From the NCBI GenBank assembly GCA_023248665.1, contig JAHFEC010000063.1, positions 1 through 6,681 of the forward strand: a stretch of 6,681 nucleotides of DNA. Reading direction: 5' to 3'. Positions 1 through 5,162 of this stretch are shown piece by piece. The first letter of the stretch is position 1. Each line of letters opens with the position of its first letter. Made by a program: the position numbers and the translations under genes. This DNA comes from Microcaldota archaeon. Lineage in GTDB: Archaea > Micrarchaeota > Micrarchaeia > Anstonellales > Anstonellaceae. A model generated the notes under the pieces. It was given only the letters and a program-made list of their open reading frames with translations. It was not told where the DNA came from and did not search any database.

Positions 1-320
1 TAGGGATGGGACAGCAACACGAAAATGGTCCACGCGCCGAAATGCGCCGACGTGCAGGCGATGACAAATTGCAGGAGGCCGTCCGCGCGCCACAAGCCCA
101 AGAGAAGGACCATGGACAGCAACACGCCGTAGAGCGGGCAGTCGGGAACAAAAATCCACAGATAAAGGGGCGTGGCGGAAAGCTGGTCCCAATAGAACCA
201 TGCGCCAATCACAATCGTGCAAAGTGTGAGAAAAACGAGGACGAACGGAGCCAGCGCCACGAGCGATCCGCATAACGACGGCTCGGATATTTTCGAAATG
301 CTGGTTTTCTTCCCGGCCAT
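1..320 (-). CDS. DUF1405-family membrane protein, C-terminus beyond window
   Basis: The frame is open from ATG at 320 to the window edge, giving 106 residues of a hydrophobic protein that lacks its C-terminus. A short basic N-terminus (MAGKKTSISK) precedes a membrane segment at about residues 18-40. Next is the stretch FYWDQLSATPLYLWIFVPDC (about 42-61), then a second membrane segment (about 62-77), a short loop RADG and a third hydrophobic stretch. The pattern of an aromatic-rich segment, L-x-A-T-P-x-Y-L-W-x-F-x-P-D-x-P-L and further helices is what I recall for DUF1405 (COG4347, like Bacillus YpjA), whose function is unknown. An in-frame ATG at 329 is possible, but AAGGA lies nine bases before the ATG at 320, which I prefer. 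It begins 45 bases after the acyltransferase stop, with an A/T-rich run between that could hold its own promoter. Confidence 0.75.
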   Translation of the reverse strand, partial: MAGKKTSISKISEPSLCGSLVALAPFVLVFLTLCTIVIGAWFYWDQLSATPLYLWIFVPDCPLYGVLLSMVLLLGLWRADGLLQFVIACTSAHFGAWTIFVLLSHP

Positions 321-365
321 GCTACCCATTCCTTTTTTTAAAATCCTTATCGCTTTTTTAACCCC

Positions 366-854
366 TTATCGTTTTCGGATCACTTTGGCCGGCACGCCGC
401 CGGCGAGGCAGTGGCCCGGAAGGTCGGAATTCACCAGGCTCATGGCCGACACCTGCGCGCTCTCGCCGATGCACACTCCCGCCAGCACGGTCGAATTCGC
501 GCCGATAAGCGCCTTTTTTGCGATGCGCACCGGTCCGGTGCGGCATTCGTCCGCCAGGAATTCGTGCGCCAGCACGGTGGCCCCGTAGCCGATGAGCGCG
601 CCCTCGCCGATCTGAATCAGCTCGGGCCAGAAGAAATCCAGCATCACGCCCGGCGCGATGCGCGCGCCGTGCCCGATTTTCATGCCGGTGAGCCGGTAGA
701 GCGCATTCTTGAGCCGCAAGGAGGGCGAATACGACCCCAGTTTGATGATGCAGAAATTGAAATAGACGCGCAAGGGATTTCGCACGTGCCGCCAGCCCAC
801 GAGGCTGTTGGCATCGCCCGCGCGCGCTTTTGGAATCGAGGTGAGTTTTCGCAT
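366..854 (-). CDS. Left-handed beta-helix (hexapeptide repeat) acyltransferase
   Basis: This 162-residue protein resembles the maltose/galactoside O-acetyltransferase and WbbJ group, soluble trimers that move an acetyl or other acyl group from acyl-CoA to a sugar or similar acceptor. The N-terminal 55 residues are basic and helical (NPLRVYFNFCIIKLG, then LRLKNALYRLTGMKIG). Hexapeptide repeats start near residue 58 (IGHGARIAPGV, IGEGALIGYGATV) and continue to about 140 (IGANSTVLAGVCIGESAQVSA). His97 in the motif VLAHEF sits where the catalytic histidine of this family falls. The C-terminal GGVPAKVIRKR is the usual family ending. The acceptor cannot be deduced. The start lies four bases after the Maf stop, so the two are probably one transcript. 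No clear ribosome-binding motif is visible, which fits translational coupling. The length is on the short side of normal for the family. Confidence 0.87.
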   Translation of the reverse strand: MRKLTSIPKARAGDANSLVGWRHVRNPLRVYFNFCIIKLGSYSPSLRLKNALYRLTGMKIGHGARIAPGVMLDFFWPELIQIGEGALIGYGATVLAHEFLADECRTGPVRIAKKALIGANSTVLAGVCIGESAQVSAMSLVNSDLPGHCLAGGVPAKVIRKR

Positions 855-858
855 GCTA

Positions 859-1452
859 TCATTGCCCGCGCTTGGAATAAAAAGCGAGTTGCTTCTTTAA
901 GCGCCCGAGCGGCAGGCCCGCGACCGTATGCGCATCTCCGCGGATCTCTTCTGCCCAGCCCTTGGCCGGCTTTTCGAGGATGTTGAAGGCACCGGCTTTG
1001 CCGACCCATTTACCTGTGCATAAGTAGCGCGCGATTTCCGCCTTCTCAAGAGGCCGGAACCGCACCGTGGCTTTTTCGTGCCATGAGATGATTTTGAGTT
1101 TCCCGTCCTTTTTCGGCACAACCATGCACACGCCCGTGAGCGCCTCAATCTTGCGGCCCGAGAGGAGTTGGAGCATCTTTCGCGCCTCCTCCTTTATGGC
1201 CGGCTTTCCGAGCTGGTGCTTGCCTGCGCAAACCAGCGTGTCCGCTCCGACCACGAGCGCACCCGGCGCGCGCAGCGCGGCCCACATGGCCTTGAACCGG
1301 GCGAGCCGCTCGACGATTTCGGCGCTCGTCTGTTGCTTCCACATGGACGGATGGATTTTGGGCTCGGGCGCGGGTGCGATGCCGAAGGGACGGACAAGCG
1401 AGGCCAGCAGCTTTTTTCTCCTCGGCGAGCCGGAGGCAAGGACGATTTTCAT
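859..1452 (-). CDS. maf: Maf-like nucleoside triphosphate pyrophosphatase
   Basis: This 197-residue protein belongs to the Maf/HAM1 superfamily, which hydrolyses non-canonical or modified nucleoside triphosphates to monophosphate and pyrophosphate. The N-terminal signature is ASGSPRRKKLL (residues 6-16). VGADTLV (68-74) carries Asp71, the expected metal/catalytic acid. GKPAIKEEARKMLQLLSGR (82-100) is the conserved lid region, and GDAHTVAGLPLGRL (172-185) is the typical C-terminal motif. I start it at the inner ATG (1452) because the product then begins MKIVLASGSPRR like other family members, and a TATA-like box sits about 25 bases upstream. ATG at 1461 would add three residues. One oddity: the family motif usually written DKAGAY-IQG reads GKAGAFNILE here (151-160), so the usual Asp and Gln are missing. 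The substrate is therefore uncertain. It is the first gene of a minus-strand pair with the acyltransferase. Confidence 0.88.
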   Translation of the reverse strand: MKIVLASGSPRRKKLLASLVRPFGIAPAPEPKIHPSMWKQQTSAEIVERLARFKAMWAALRAPGALVVGADTLVCAGKHQLGKPAIKEEARKMLQLLSGRKIEALTGVCMVVPKKDGKLKIISWHEKATVRFRPLEKAEIARYLCTGKWVGKAGAFNILEKPAKGWAEEIRGDAHTVAGLPLGRLKKQLAFYSKRGQ

Positions 1453-1472
1453 TCTGACCATGGGAACTCCGT

Positions 1473-1480
1473 CCTTATAC
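1473..1480 (-). promoter_or_regulatory. Probable TATA box of the Maf operon
   Basis: Read on the minus strand this is GTATAAGG. TATAAG spans about -22 to -27 relative to ATG at 1452, the distance expected for an archaeal TBP site with a leaderless start. A second AT-rich box (ATATAAATAG, 1500 to 1491) lies further upstream and could give a start with a short leader instead. Confidence 0.5.
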
Positions 1481-1490
1481 TGCCAAATAC

Positions 1491-1500
1491 CTATTTATAT
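1491..1500 (+). promoter_or_regulatory. Probable TATA box of the kinase-deaminase gene
   Basis: CTATTTATAT lies in the 69-base gap between two divergent genes. TTTATAT covers about -28 to -22 relative to ATG at 1522, so transcription is predicted to begin at or very near the start codon. No Shine-Dalgarno motif precedes that ATG, which agrees with a leaderless mRNA. Confidence 0.55.
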
Positions 1501-1521
1501 CCTCGTCGCCCCATTCAATCC

Positions 1522-2526
1522 ATGATCATCGGCTTGACCGGGGAGAACTGCGCGGGCAAGGACACCCTCGCGCAATACCTCCAGAAAAAGGGCTTCGAGT
1601 ATCTTTCCCTATCCGACGTCATCCGCGACGCGCTGGCGGACGAGGGCAAGCCCATCACCCGCGAGAGCCTCATCGCCAAGGGCAACGATCTGCGCGGGAA
1701 GTCCGGCCCCAACGTGCTGGCCGTGCGCACCATCGCCGCCATGCAGCCGGCCAAGCATTACGTCGTGGTGTCCATCCGCAACCCCTCCGAGGTCGAGGAG
1801 CTTCGCAAACAGCCCAATTTCAAGCTCATCCACGTGAAAGCCGGGCCGCGCATCCGCTTCGAGCGCATGAAGGCGCGGCGGCGGGAGGGCGACCCGCACA
1901 CTTTCGAGGCCTTCATGCACATCGAGACGGCCGAGGCGCAGAACATCGACCCTTCCAAGCAGCAGATGCGCGCCGTCGTGCAGATGGCCGACCGGGTGGT
2001 GGAGAACGACCACGATTTTAGGCGCCTGTACGAAAGCATGGACAAGACGCTGGCCGACCTCTCCGCGGATTTCAAGCCCACCCGCCCCTCGTGGGACGAG
2101 TATTTCATGGGCATCGCCAAGGTCATCGCCAGCCGCTCGAACTGCATGAAGCGGCAGGTGGGCGCCATCATCATCCGCGACAAGCGCATCGTGTCCACCG
2201 GCTACAACGGCACGCCGCGCGGGGTGAGGAACTGCAATGAAGGCGGATGCAAGCGCTGCAACTCGTTCACCGATTCCGGCACGAAACTGGATGAGTGCGT
2301 CTGCTCGCACGCCGAGGAGAACGCCATCGTGCAGGCGGCGTACCACGGCATTGCCATCCGGGGCGGCACGCTCTACACTACCTTCTCGCCCTGCCTGACC
2401 TGCACCAAGATGATCCTCAACGCCGGCCTTACGGAAGTCGTCTATTCGGACGCCTACCCGCTCGGCGGCGAGCCCATGCGCCTGCTCTCGGAGGCCGGCG
2501 TGCTGCTGCGCCAGACCAAGGTCTGA
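1522..2526 (+). CDS. P-loop kinase-like domain fused to dCMP deaminase
   Basis: This is a 334-residue two-domain protein. Residues 1-180 resemble UPF0200/dephospho-CoA-kinase-like P-loop proteins: GENCAGKDT (7-15) is a Walker A motif with GKDT rather than GKST. LSLSDVIRDAL (28-38) and the basic stretch RFERMKARRREGDP (112-125) fit a nucleotide-kinase fold and lid. Residues 188-334 form a zinc deaminase: CSHAEENA (261-268) gives the zinc His263 and catalytic Glu265, and PCLTC (290-294) gives zinc Cys291 and Cys294. Extra cysteines at 208, 238, 243, 246, 259 and 261 could bind a structural zinc, as in some dCMP deaminases. The family reaction is dCMP to dUMP, supplying thymidylate synthesis; dCTP is possible. 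The kinase half may bind or phosphorylate a nucleotide, or be regulatory. ATG 1522 is chosen because the P-loop starts at once and a TATA-like box fits. The frame stays open upstream, but only across the Maf gene. Confidence 0.9.
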   Translation: MIIGLTGENCAGKDTLAQYLQKKGFEYLSLSDVIRDALADEGKPITRESLIAKGNDLRGKSGPNVLAVRTIAAMQPAKHYVVVSIRNPSEVEELRKQPNFKLIHVKAGPRIRFERMKARRREGDPHTFEAFMHIETAEAQNIDPSKQQMRAVVQMADRVVENDHDFRRLYESMDKTLADLSADFKPTRPSWDEYFMGIAKVIASRSNCMKRQVGAIIIRDKRIVSTGYNGTPRGVRNCNEGGCKRCNSFTDSGTKLDECVCSHAEENAIVQAAYHGIAIRGGTLYTTFSPCLTCTKMILNAGLTEVVYSDAYPLGGEPMRLLSEAGVLLRQTKV

Positions 2527-2589
2527 AACGGACACGAACGCACGCGCAACGGTCCGCCATAACCCAACATCCACGGAGAATGATTTTGC

Positions 2590-2841
2590 ATGAGTGCCGA
2601 ACTGTCTCTGGCCAAGCAGAAATTCAAGGGCGTCAGCCTGATTCTGGTCGTGCTCTTCAACGTCGTCGTCTATCTCATGCTCTGGCTGATCGGGGCCGTC
2701 GAGTGGCTGCCCGCCTTCGCTTTCTCGGCCCTCTCGCTCGCGATCGAATTCCTCGTCGTGCTGCCGCAGATCGACCGCACGTTCGACAAACTGATCCAAG
2801 ACGAAGACAAAGCCGCAGAACCCTCCGCCCAAAAAAACTAA
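2590..2841 (+). CDS. Small two-helix membrane protein, function unknown
   Basis: This 83-residue protein has a charged N-terminus (SAELSLAKQKFKG) and two hydrophobic segments at about 14-36 (VSLILVVLFNVVVYLMLWLI) and 40-60 (LPAFAFSALSLAIEFLVVLP). A hydrophilic, charged C-terminal tail of about 23 residues follows. Both ends probably face the cytoplasm. I do not recognise a family. GGAGA at 2575-2579 precedes ATG by ten bases and supports the start. It lies 63 bases after the kinase-deaminase stop on the same strand with no obvious promoter between, so co-transcription is likely, though a functional link is unproven. A T-tract follows the stop. Confidence 0.75.
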   Translation: MSAELSLAKQKFKGVSLILVVLFNVVVYLMLWLIGAVEWLPAFAFSALSLAIEFLVVLPQIDRTFDKLIQDEDKAAEPSAQKN

Positions 2842-2852
2842 ACCGTTACCCG

Positions 2853-2859
2853 TTTTTTT
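2853..2859 (+). terminator. T-tract terminator after the small membrane protein
   Basis: Seven T's on the plus strand begin 11 bases after the TAA stop. Archaeal RNA polymerase terminates at such T-tracts without needing a strong hairpin. It probably ends the kinase-deaminase and membrane-protein transcript. Confidence 0.5.
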
Positions 2860-2869
2860 GTTACATCCG

Positions 2870-2876
2870 TTTATAT
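2870..2876 (+). promoter_or_regulatory. TATA-like box ahead of the helix-turn-helix gene
   Basis: TTTATAT lies directly after the T-tract and predicts a transcription start near 2897-2902. An ATG at 2895 opens only 18 codons before TGA at 2949. The ATG at 2942, preceded by a GGCGGAG-like motif, would then be reached after a leader of about 40 bases. Confidence 0.35.
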
Positions 2877-2941
2877 TGGATTCCGGTCTCATCTATGCGC
2901 CAGCCCTTGGCCATAAGGCCAACGTCGGCTCGGCGGAGTAG

Positions 2942-3323
2942 ATGGAAATGAAAACGCAGGCCCGTTGGCAGAGAACCGATTCCGGATACGGGGCGTCTTC
3001 GTACGCGCCCGTTTCGCCGAATTCCTGCATGCCGATGCCGAATATCCATCTCTTCCCCATTTGTAAAAACGGATCGGACGGCTATTAGTCGGCAACGAGA
3101 GCCGTCCCAAAAAGAAGAGCGACAAAGGCCCGCATCGGCCGATGCGGCCGCTCCCGCCCGCAAAAAACGCGGCCGCCCCGCCTCCCTCGGCCCGCAGGTG
3201 CTTGCGCGCATCCGGCAGGTGTATTGGACCGAATTCATCTCGATCCGAAACATCGCCCGGCGCTTCGGCGTTTCGCACATGACGGTCTGGCGCGCGGTGC
3301 GCGCCCGCCCGACGGGCGCGTGA
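2942..3323 (+). pseudogene. Resolvase-type helix-turn-helix protein, apparently frame-broken
   Basis: The frame ending in TGA at 3321-3323 encodes ARKKRGRPASLGPQVLARIR, then QVYWTEFISIRNIARRFGVS, then HMTVWRAVRARPTGA. This is a clear helix-turn-helix: GRP hook, helix, SIRNIARRFGVS turn and recognition helix. It resembles the C-terminal DNA-binding domain of serine resolvases/Hin and small stand-alone archaeal relatives. That frame is open back to 2952 but has no ATG, GTG or TTG until GTG at 3198, which would cut away the GRP arm. The ATG at 2942 opens a different frame (MEMKTQARWQRTDSGYGASS...) ending at TAG 3086-3088. Its third codon positions are more GC-rich than those of the other frame over 2952-3060. 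One extra base in the A-run at 3065-3069 would explain the break and join the two into about 126 residues. It may instead be an assembly error or use an unusual start. Confidence 0.5.
3130..3147. repeat. 18-base perfect palindrome inside the helix-turn-helix gene
   Basis: CCGCATCGG is followed immediately by its exact reverse complement, with no spacer. It falls in the alanine-rich linker just before the KKRGRP arm. It may be a protein-binding site or a chance product of GC-rich codons. Confidence 0.4.
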
Positions 3324-3360
3324 ACAAGATCCCTCTGTTTTCCCTTTTCTTTTTGATTTT
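3300..3360 (+). terminator. Hairpin and T-rich terminator of the helix-turn-helix gene
   Basis: CGCGCCCG (3300-3307) pairs perfectly with CGGGCGCG (3313-3320) around a five-base loop, overlapping the last codons before TGA. A T-rich stretch with runs of four and five T's follows at 3338-3360. It lies in the gap facing the convergent FMN reductase gene, whose stop is at 3373. Confidence 0.55.
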
Positions 3361-3372
3361 GTCCTGTTATTT

Positions 3373-3954
3373 TCATTCCGGCGGCAATCCTTTCTTCTTC
3401 GCCTCTTTTAGCGCCTGCGCATACCAGAAGAGCACACCCAAGAATTTGGCCGCCCGTTCCAGCGATGACGGATCCGCGGCTTTTCCGTCCGCATCGAACG
3501 CCTCCTGCACCTTCGGGATGGGAAAATGCGGCGGGATGCTTGCCGTGCCCACTTCGCCCATGATGGCGCGCAGGTTGGAAAGATTCCGCACGCCCCCGAA
3601 CGGGCCGGCCGAATAGGTGACCAGCGCGCTGGGCTTGAAAGCATACTCCGGATAGAAATGGTCGATGAGATTCTTGAGCGCCGGCGGGATGCTGTTGTTG
3701 TACTCGCCGGACACGATGACGAAGGCATCGGCCTTCGCGAGGATGCCGGACAGCTTTTCCATCACTTTGGGCGCCTTCCCCGGCGCATAATCCTTGTAGC
3801 GCTTGTCCAGAAGAGGCAACTTGTGCTCCATCGGATCCACGAGCACGGACCCATGGCCGGCTTTCCGGATCTGCTCGACGAAGAATCTGGCGGCCCGGAT
3901 GCCCAGCCGTTCGGTGCGCACCGAACCATACAAAACGACGATGTTCAAACCCAT
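3373..3954 (-). CDS. NADPH-dependent FMN reductase (flavodoxin-like fold)
   Basis: This 193-residue protein belongs to the NADPH-dependent FMN reductase/azoreductase family, cytoplasmic FMN-binding enzymes that use NAD(P)H to reduce flavin, quinones or azo compounds. The first strand and phosphate loop are IVVLYGSVRTERLG (5-18). The flavin-contacting motif VSGEYNNSIPPALKNLID (81-98) matches the family motif ending PEYN-S-P--LKN-ID. SAGPFGGVRNLSNLRAIMGE (115-134) is the third conserved block. The length is normal. ATG at 3960 would add two residues. I chose 3954 because a TATA-like box (minus-strand ATAAAA, 3980 to 3975) lies about 24 bases upstream, and the first strand usually follows the start at once. 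GGGGG six bases ahead could also act as a weak ribosome site. The frame is open to 4053, but the extra residues look non-coding. The physiological substrate is unknown. Confidence 0.88.
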   Translation of the reverse strand: MGLNIVVLYGSVRTERLGIRAARFFVEQIRKAGHGSVLVDPMEHKLPLLDKRYKDYAPGKAPKVMEKLSGILAKADAFVIVSGEYNNSIPPALKNLIDHFYPEYAFKPSALVTYSAGPFGGVRNLSNLRAIMGEVGTASIPPHFPIPKVQEAFDADGKAADPSSLERAAKFLGVLFWYAQALKEAKKKGLPPE

Positions 3955-3973
3955 GTCCATCCCCCGCTTCTTG

Positions 3974-3982
3974 CTTTTATCG
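3974..3982 (-). promoter_or_regulatory. Probable TATA box of the FMN reductase gene
   Basis: Read on the minus strand this is CGATAAAAG, about 21-28 bases before ATG 3954. A second AT-rich stretch (GGTATTTTATTC on the minus strand, about 3998-3987) is an alternative. Confidence 0.45.
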
Positions 3983-4019
3983 CCAAGAATAAAATACCGC
4001 CCTAACGGTTTCGTTACCG

Positions 4020-4045
4020 GCCGGAACAGAAATCCGGCTCTTTTT
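4020..4045 (+). terminator. Hairpin followed by T-tract in a divergent intergenic region
   Basis: GCCGGA (4020-4025) pairs perfectly with TCCGGC (4033-4038) across a seven-base loop, followed by TCTTTTT. It has the shape of an intrinsic terminator on the plus strand. No plus-strand gene ends here, so it may stop read-through antisense to the FMN reductase, or be an operator between the divergent genes. Confidence 0.35.
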
Positions 4046-4073
4046 ACGCCCAATAAGATATAAATTTGCCCTC

Positions 4074-4083
4074 GGATAAATAC
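4074..4083 (+). promoter_or_regulatory. Probable TATA box of the 170-residue protein gene
   Basis: GGATAAATAC predicts transcription starting near 4102-4108, which leaves a leader of about 25 bases that carries the GGAGG ribosome site. A second box, GATATAAAT at 4057-4065, is an alternative. Confidence 0.4.
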
Positions 4084-4115
4084 CTCTTAAACAATGAAAG
4101 ATGTTGCTGCCGTGC

Positions 4116-4120
4116 GGAGG
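4116..4120 (+). promoter_or_regulatory. Strong ribosome-binding site that fixes the start at 4131
   Basis: GGAGG stands ten bases before ATG 4131. It argues against ATG 4101, which would lie upstream of this site. Confidence 0.6.
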
Positions 4121-4130
4121 ATGGATTTTC

Positions 4131-4643
4131 ATGCGCCTCATTTACCACTTAGGCATAACCCGGTTGGGCCGGGCCGGAAAGGAATACCGCCACTTTGGCT
4201 GGAGAAACGAATGCGCCTCCGAGGCGCTGCAGAAAGCCATCGACGCTTGCGCTAAAAAAGCCCTTTGCAAAAAGAACCCCTGGAAAGCGGCCAGACTCTA
4301 TGGCGAGGGAGCCCAGATGGCTTCGCGGTGGAATGAAACCGGCTTGATCCGCCATTTCAGCGAAAACGAGATCCGAATCCTCAACCAAATGCTGGAGCAA
4401 CCACACGCCTTCACGAACGAATTGGCCCATCTCGAGCCCTACCGAATCGCGCTCAAGATCGGCCAGAAAGCCGCCGAGAATGCGCAGGCCATACGCGACG
4501 AGACAAAAAAATTCTCCAAAAACGGTTGCCCGGCGGACGACCGATACCTGCAAGATATCCACGAACTCTTGAATTTCGCCACTGCCGCCTACCAGAAAGC
4601 CCAAACGCTCGGCACAAAAGACGGATGCTCGACCACCACCTAA
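4131..4643 (+). CDS. Hypothetical helical protein, 170 residues
   Basis: I do not recognise a family. The product is soluble, basic at the N-terminus (MRLIYHLGITRLGRAGKEYR) and predicted to be mainly helical. Alanine- and lysine-rich amphipathic stretches lie at about 29-48, 50-65, 79-92, 98-127 and 138-160. Cysteines at 28, 40, 46, 133 and 166 are scattered and form no obvious zinc motif. There is no signal peptide or membrane segment. The strong GGAGG site supports ATG 4131 over ATG 4101. Third codon positions are GC-rich like the neighbouring genes, so it looks native to this genome. A 151-codon frame on the opposite strand covers nearly the same stretch, but it has no promoter or ribosome site and I treat it as a shadow. 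Confidence 0.7.
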   Translation: MRLIYHLGITRLGRAGKEYRHFGWRNECASEALQKAIDACAKKALCKKNPWKAARLYGEGAQMASRWNETGLIRHFSENEIRILNQMLEQPHAFTNELAHLEPYRIALKIGQKAAENAQAIRDETKKFSKNGCPADDRYLQDIHELLNFATAAYQKAQTLGTKDGCSTTT

Positions 4644-4656
4644 ACCGTCCTCGTCG

Positions 4657-4688
4657 AAGTCAAGGAGCTTTTTCTAAATCTTTGACTT
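4657..4688. terminator. Inverted repeat with T-tract between the 170-residue gene and the HxlR gene
   Basis: AAGTCAA (4657-4663) and TTGACTT (4682-4688) are perfect inverted repeats that enclose TTTTT at 4669-4673. The T-tract, about 26 bases after the TAA stop, probably terminates the upstream gene. The arms could also be part of the HxlR control region. AGCTTTTT (4666-4673) is in turn inverted to AAAAAGCT at 4701-4708. Confidence 0.4.
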
Positions 4689-4696
4689 ACTATAGG

Positions 4697-4706
4697 TAAT
4701 AAAAAG
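4697..4706 (+). promoter_or_regulatory. Probable TATA box of the HxlR gene
   Basis: TAATAAAAAG predicts a transcription start near 4725-4730, about ten bases before ATG 4739. It lies within the nested inverted repeats of this region. Confidence 0.45.
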
Positions 4707-4709
4707 CTT

Positions 4710-4727
4710 TAGGTAGTTAATTACTTA
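4710..4727. promoter_or_regulatory. Imperfect dyad, candidate HxlR operator
   Basis: TAGGTAG, then TTAA, then TTACTTA: the arms match at five of seven positions around a symmetric centre. The dyad lies between the TATA-like box and the predicted transcription start, a position where a bound dimer would block RNA polymerase. HxlR-family proteins bind as dimers to dyads and often control their own gene. Confidence 0.4.
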
Positions 4728-4738
4728 AGGTGATTGAT

Positions 4739-5161
4739 ATGGTTGACCAAAGCACGCTTCCCCCGCACATGAAAGCATGTCCAATCGAGATCGCAGTCCA
4801 TTATATCGGCAAGAAATGGGCCATCAACGTCATCCGCGACTTGTTCGTGGGAAAGAAAAGATTCAGTGAATTCCTCAAGGCCAACCCCTCTTTAAGCACC
4901 AAGATGCTGGCGGCCCGCCTGCGCGAGCTGGAGCGCGACGGCCTGATATTCAAGAAAGTGGACAGTATGATCCCCCTCTCCGCGCATTACGAGCTCACGG
5001 AGAAGGGCCGCGCGCTCAGCGGCATTCTGGTTGAGATGGCGATTTTCTCGTTCAAATACTGCCCCAATGACGTGTATAAACGCACGCCGCAATCCATTGA
5101 CGCGGACATCGAGCTCATGCGGCGCACATTCTCCGTGCCGGCCAAAAACAACGCCCATTAA
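4739..5161 (+). CDS. HxlR-family winged helix transcriptional regulator
   Basis: This 140-residue protein is a typical HxlR (PF01638) regulator, a cytoplasmic dimeric DNA-binding protein that often responds to thiol or redox stress. Near the N-terminus, CPIEIAVHYIGKKWAINVIRDL (14-35) is the family opening, with the conserved Cys14 that some members use as a sensor. FSEFLKANPSLSTKMLAARL (42-61) holds the helix-turn-helix. LRELERDGLIFKK (61-73) leads into the wing, and VDSMIPLSAHYELTEKGRAL (74-93) is the wing and following helix. The C-terminal helix would make the dimer. A second cysteine, Cys108, is present. AAGGTGA at 4727-4733 is placed five bases before ATG 4739 and decides the start; GTG at 4730 is the alternative. 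The divergent-type dyads upstream suggest autoregulation. Targets are unknown, with the FMN reductase 0.7 kb away only a guess. Confidence 0.92.
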   Translation: MVDQSTLPPHMKACPIEIAVHYIGKKWAINVIRDLFVGKKRFSEFLKANPSLSTKMLAARLRELERDGLIFKKVDSMIPLSAHYELTEKGRALSGILVEMAIFSFKYCPNDVYKRTPQSIDADIELMRRTFSVPAKNNAH

Positions 5162-5162
5162 G

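Noticed and set aside
1168..1521. Upstream extension of the kinase-deaminase frame
   Set aside because: It runs across the Maf gene in antisense, and the P-loop begins immediately after ATG 1522 with a well-placed TATA-like box.
1609..2892. Long minus-strand frame of 427 codons opposite the kinase-deaminase gene
   Set aside because: The plus strand carries clear P-loop and deaminase motifs. The opposite frame is low in motif content and is the usual shadow of a GC-rich gene.
2895..2951. TGA at 2949 read as an amino acid so that ATG 2895 leads into the helix-turn-helix frame
   Set aside because: The kinase-deaminase gene ends normally at TGA, and the frame after 2951 has poor third-position composition until about 3063.
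4149..4604. Minus-strand frame of 151 codons opposite the 170-residue gene
   Set aside because: It has no ribosome site or promoter, while the plus-strand frame has GGAGG and a TATA-like box.
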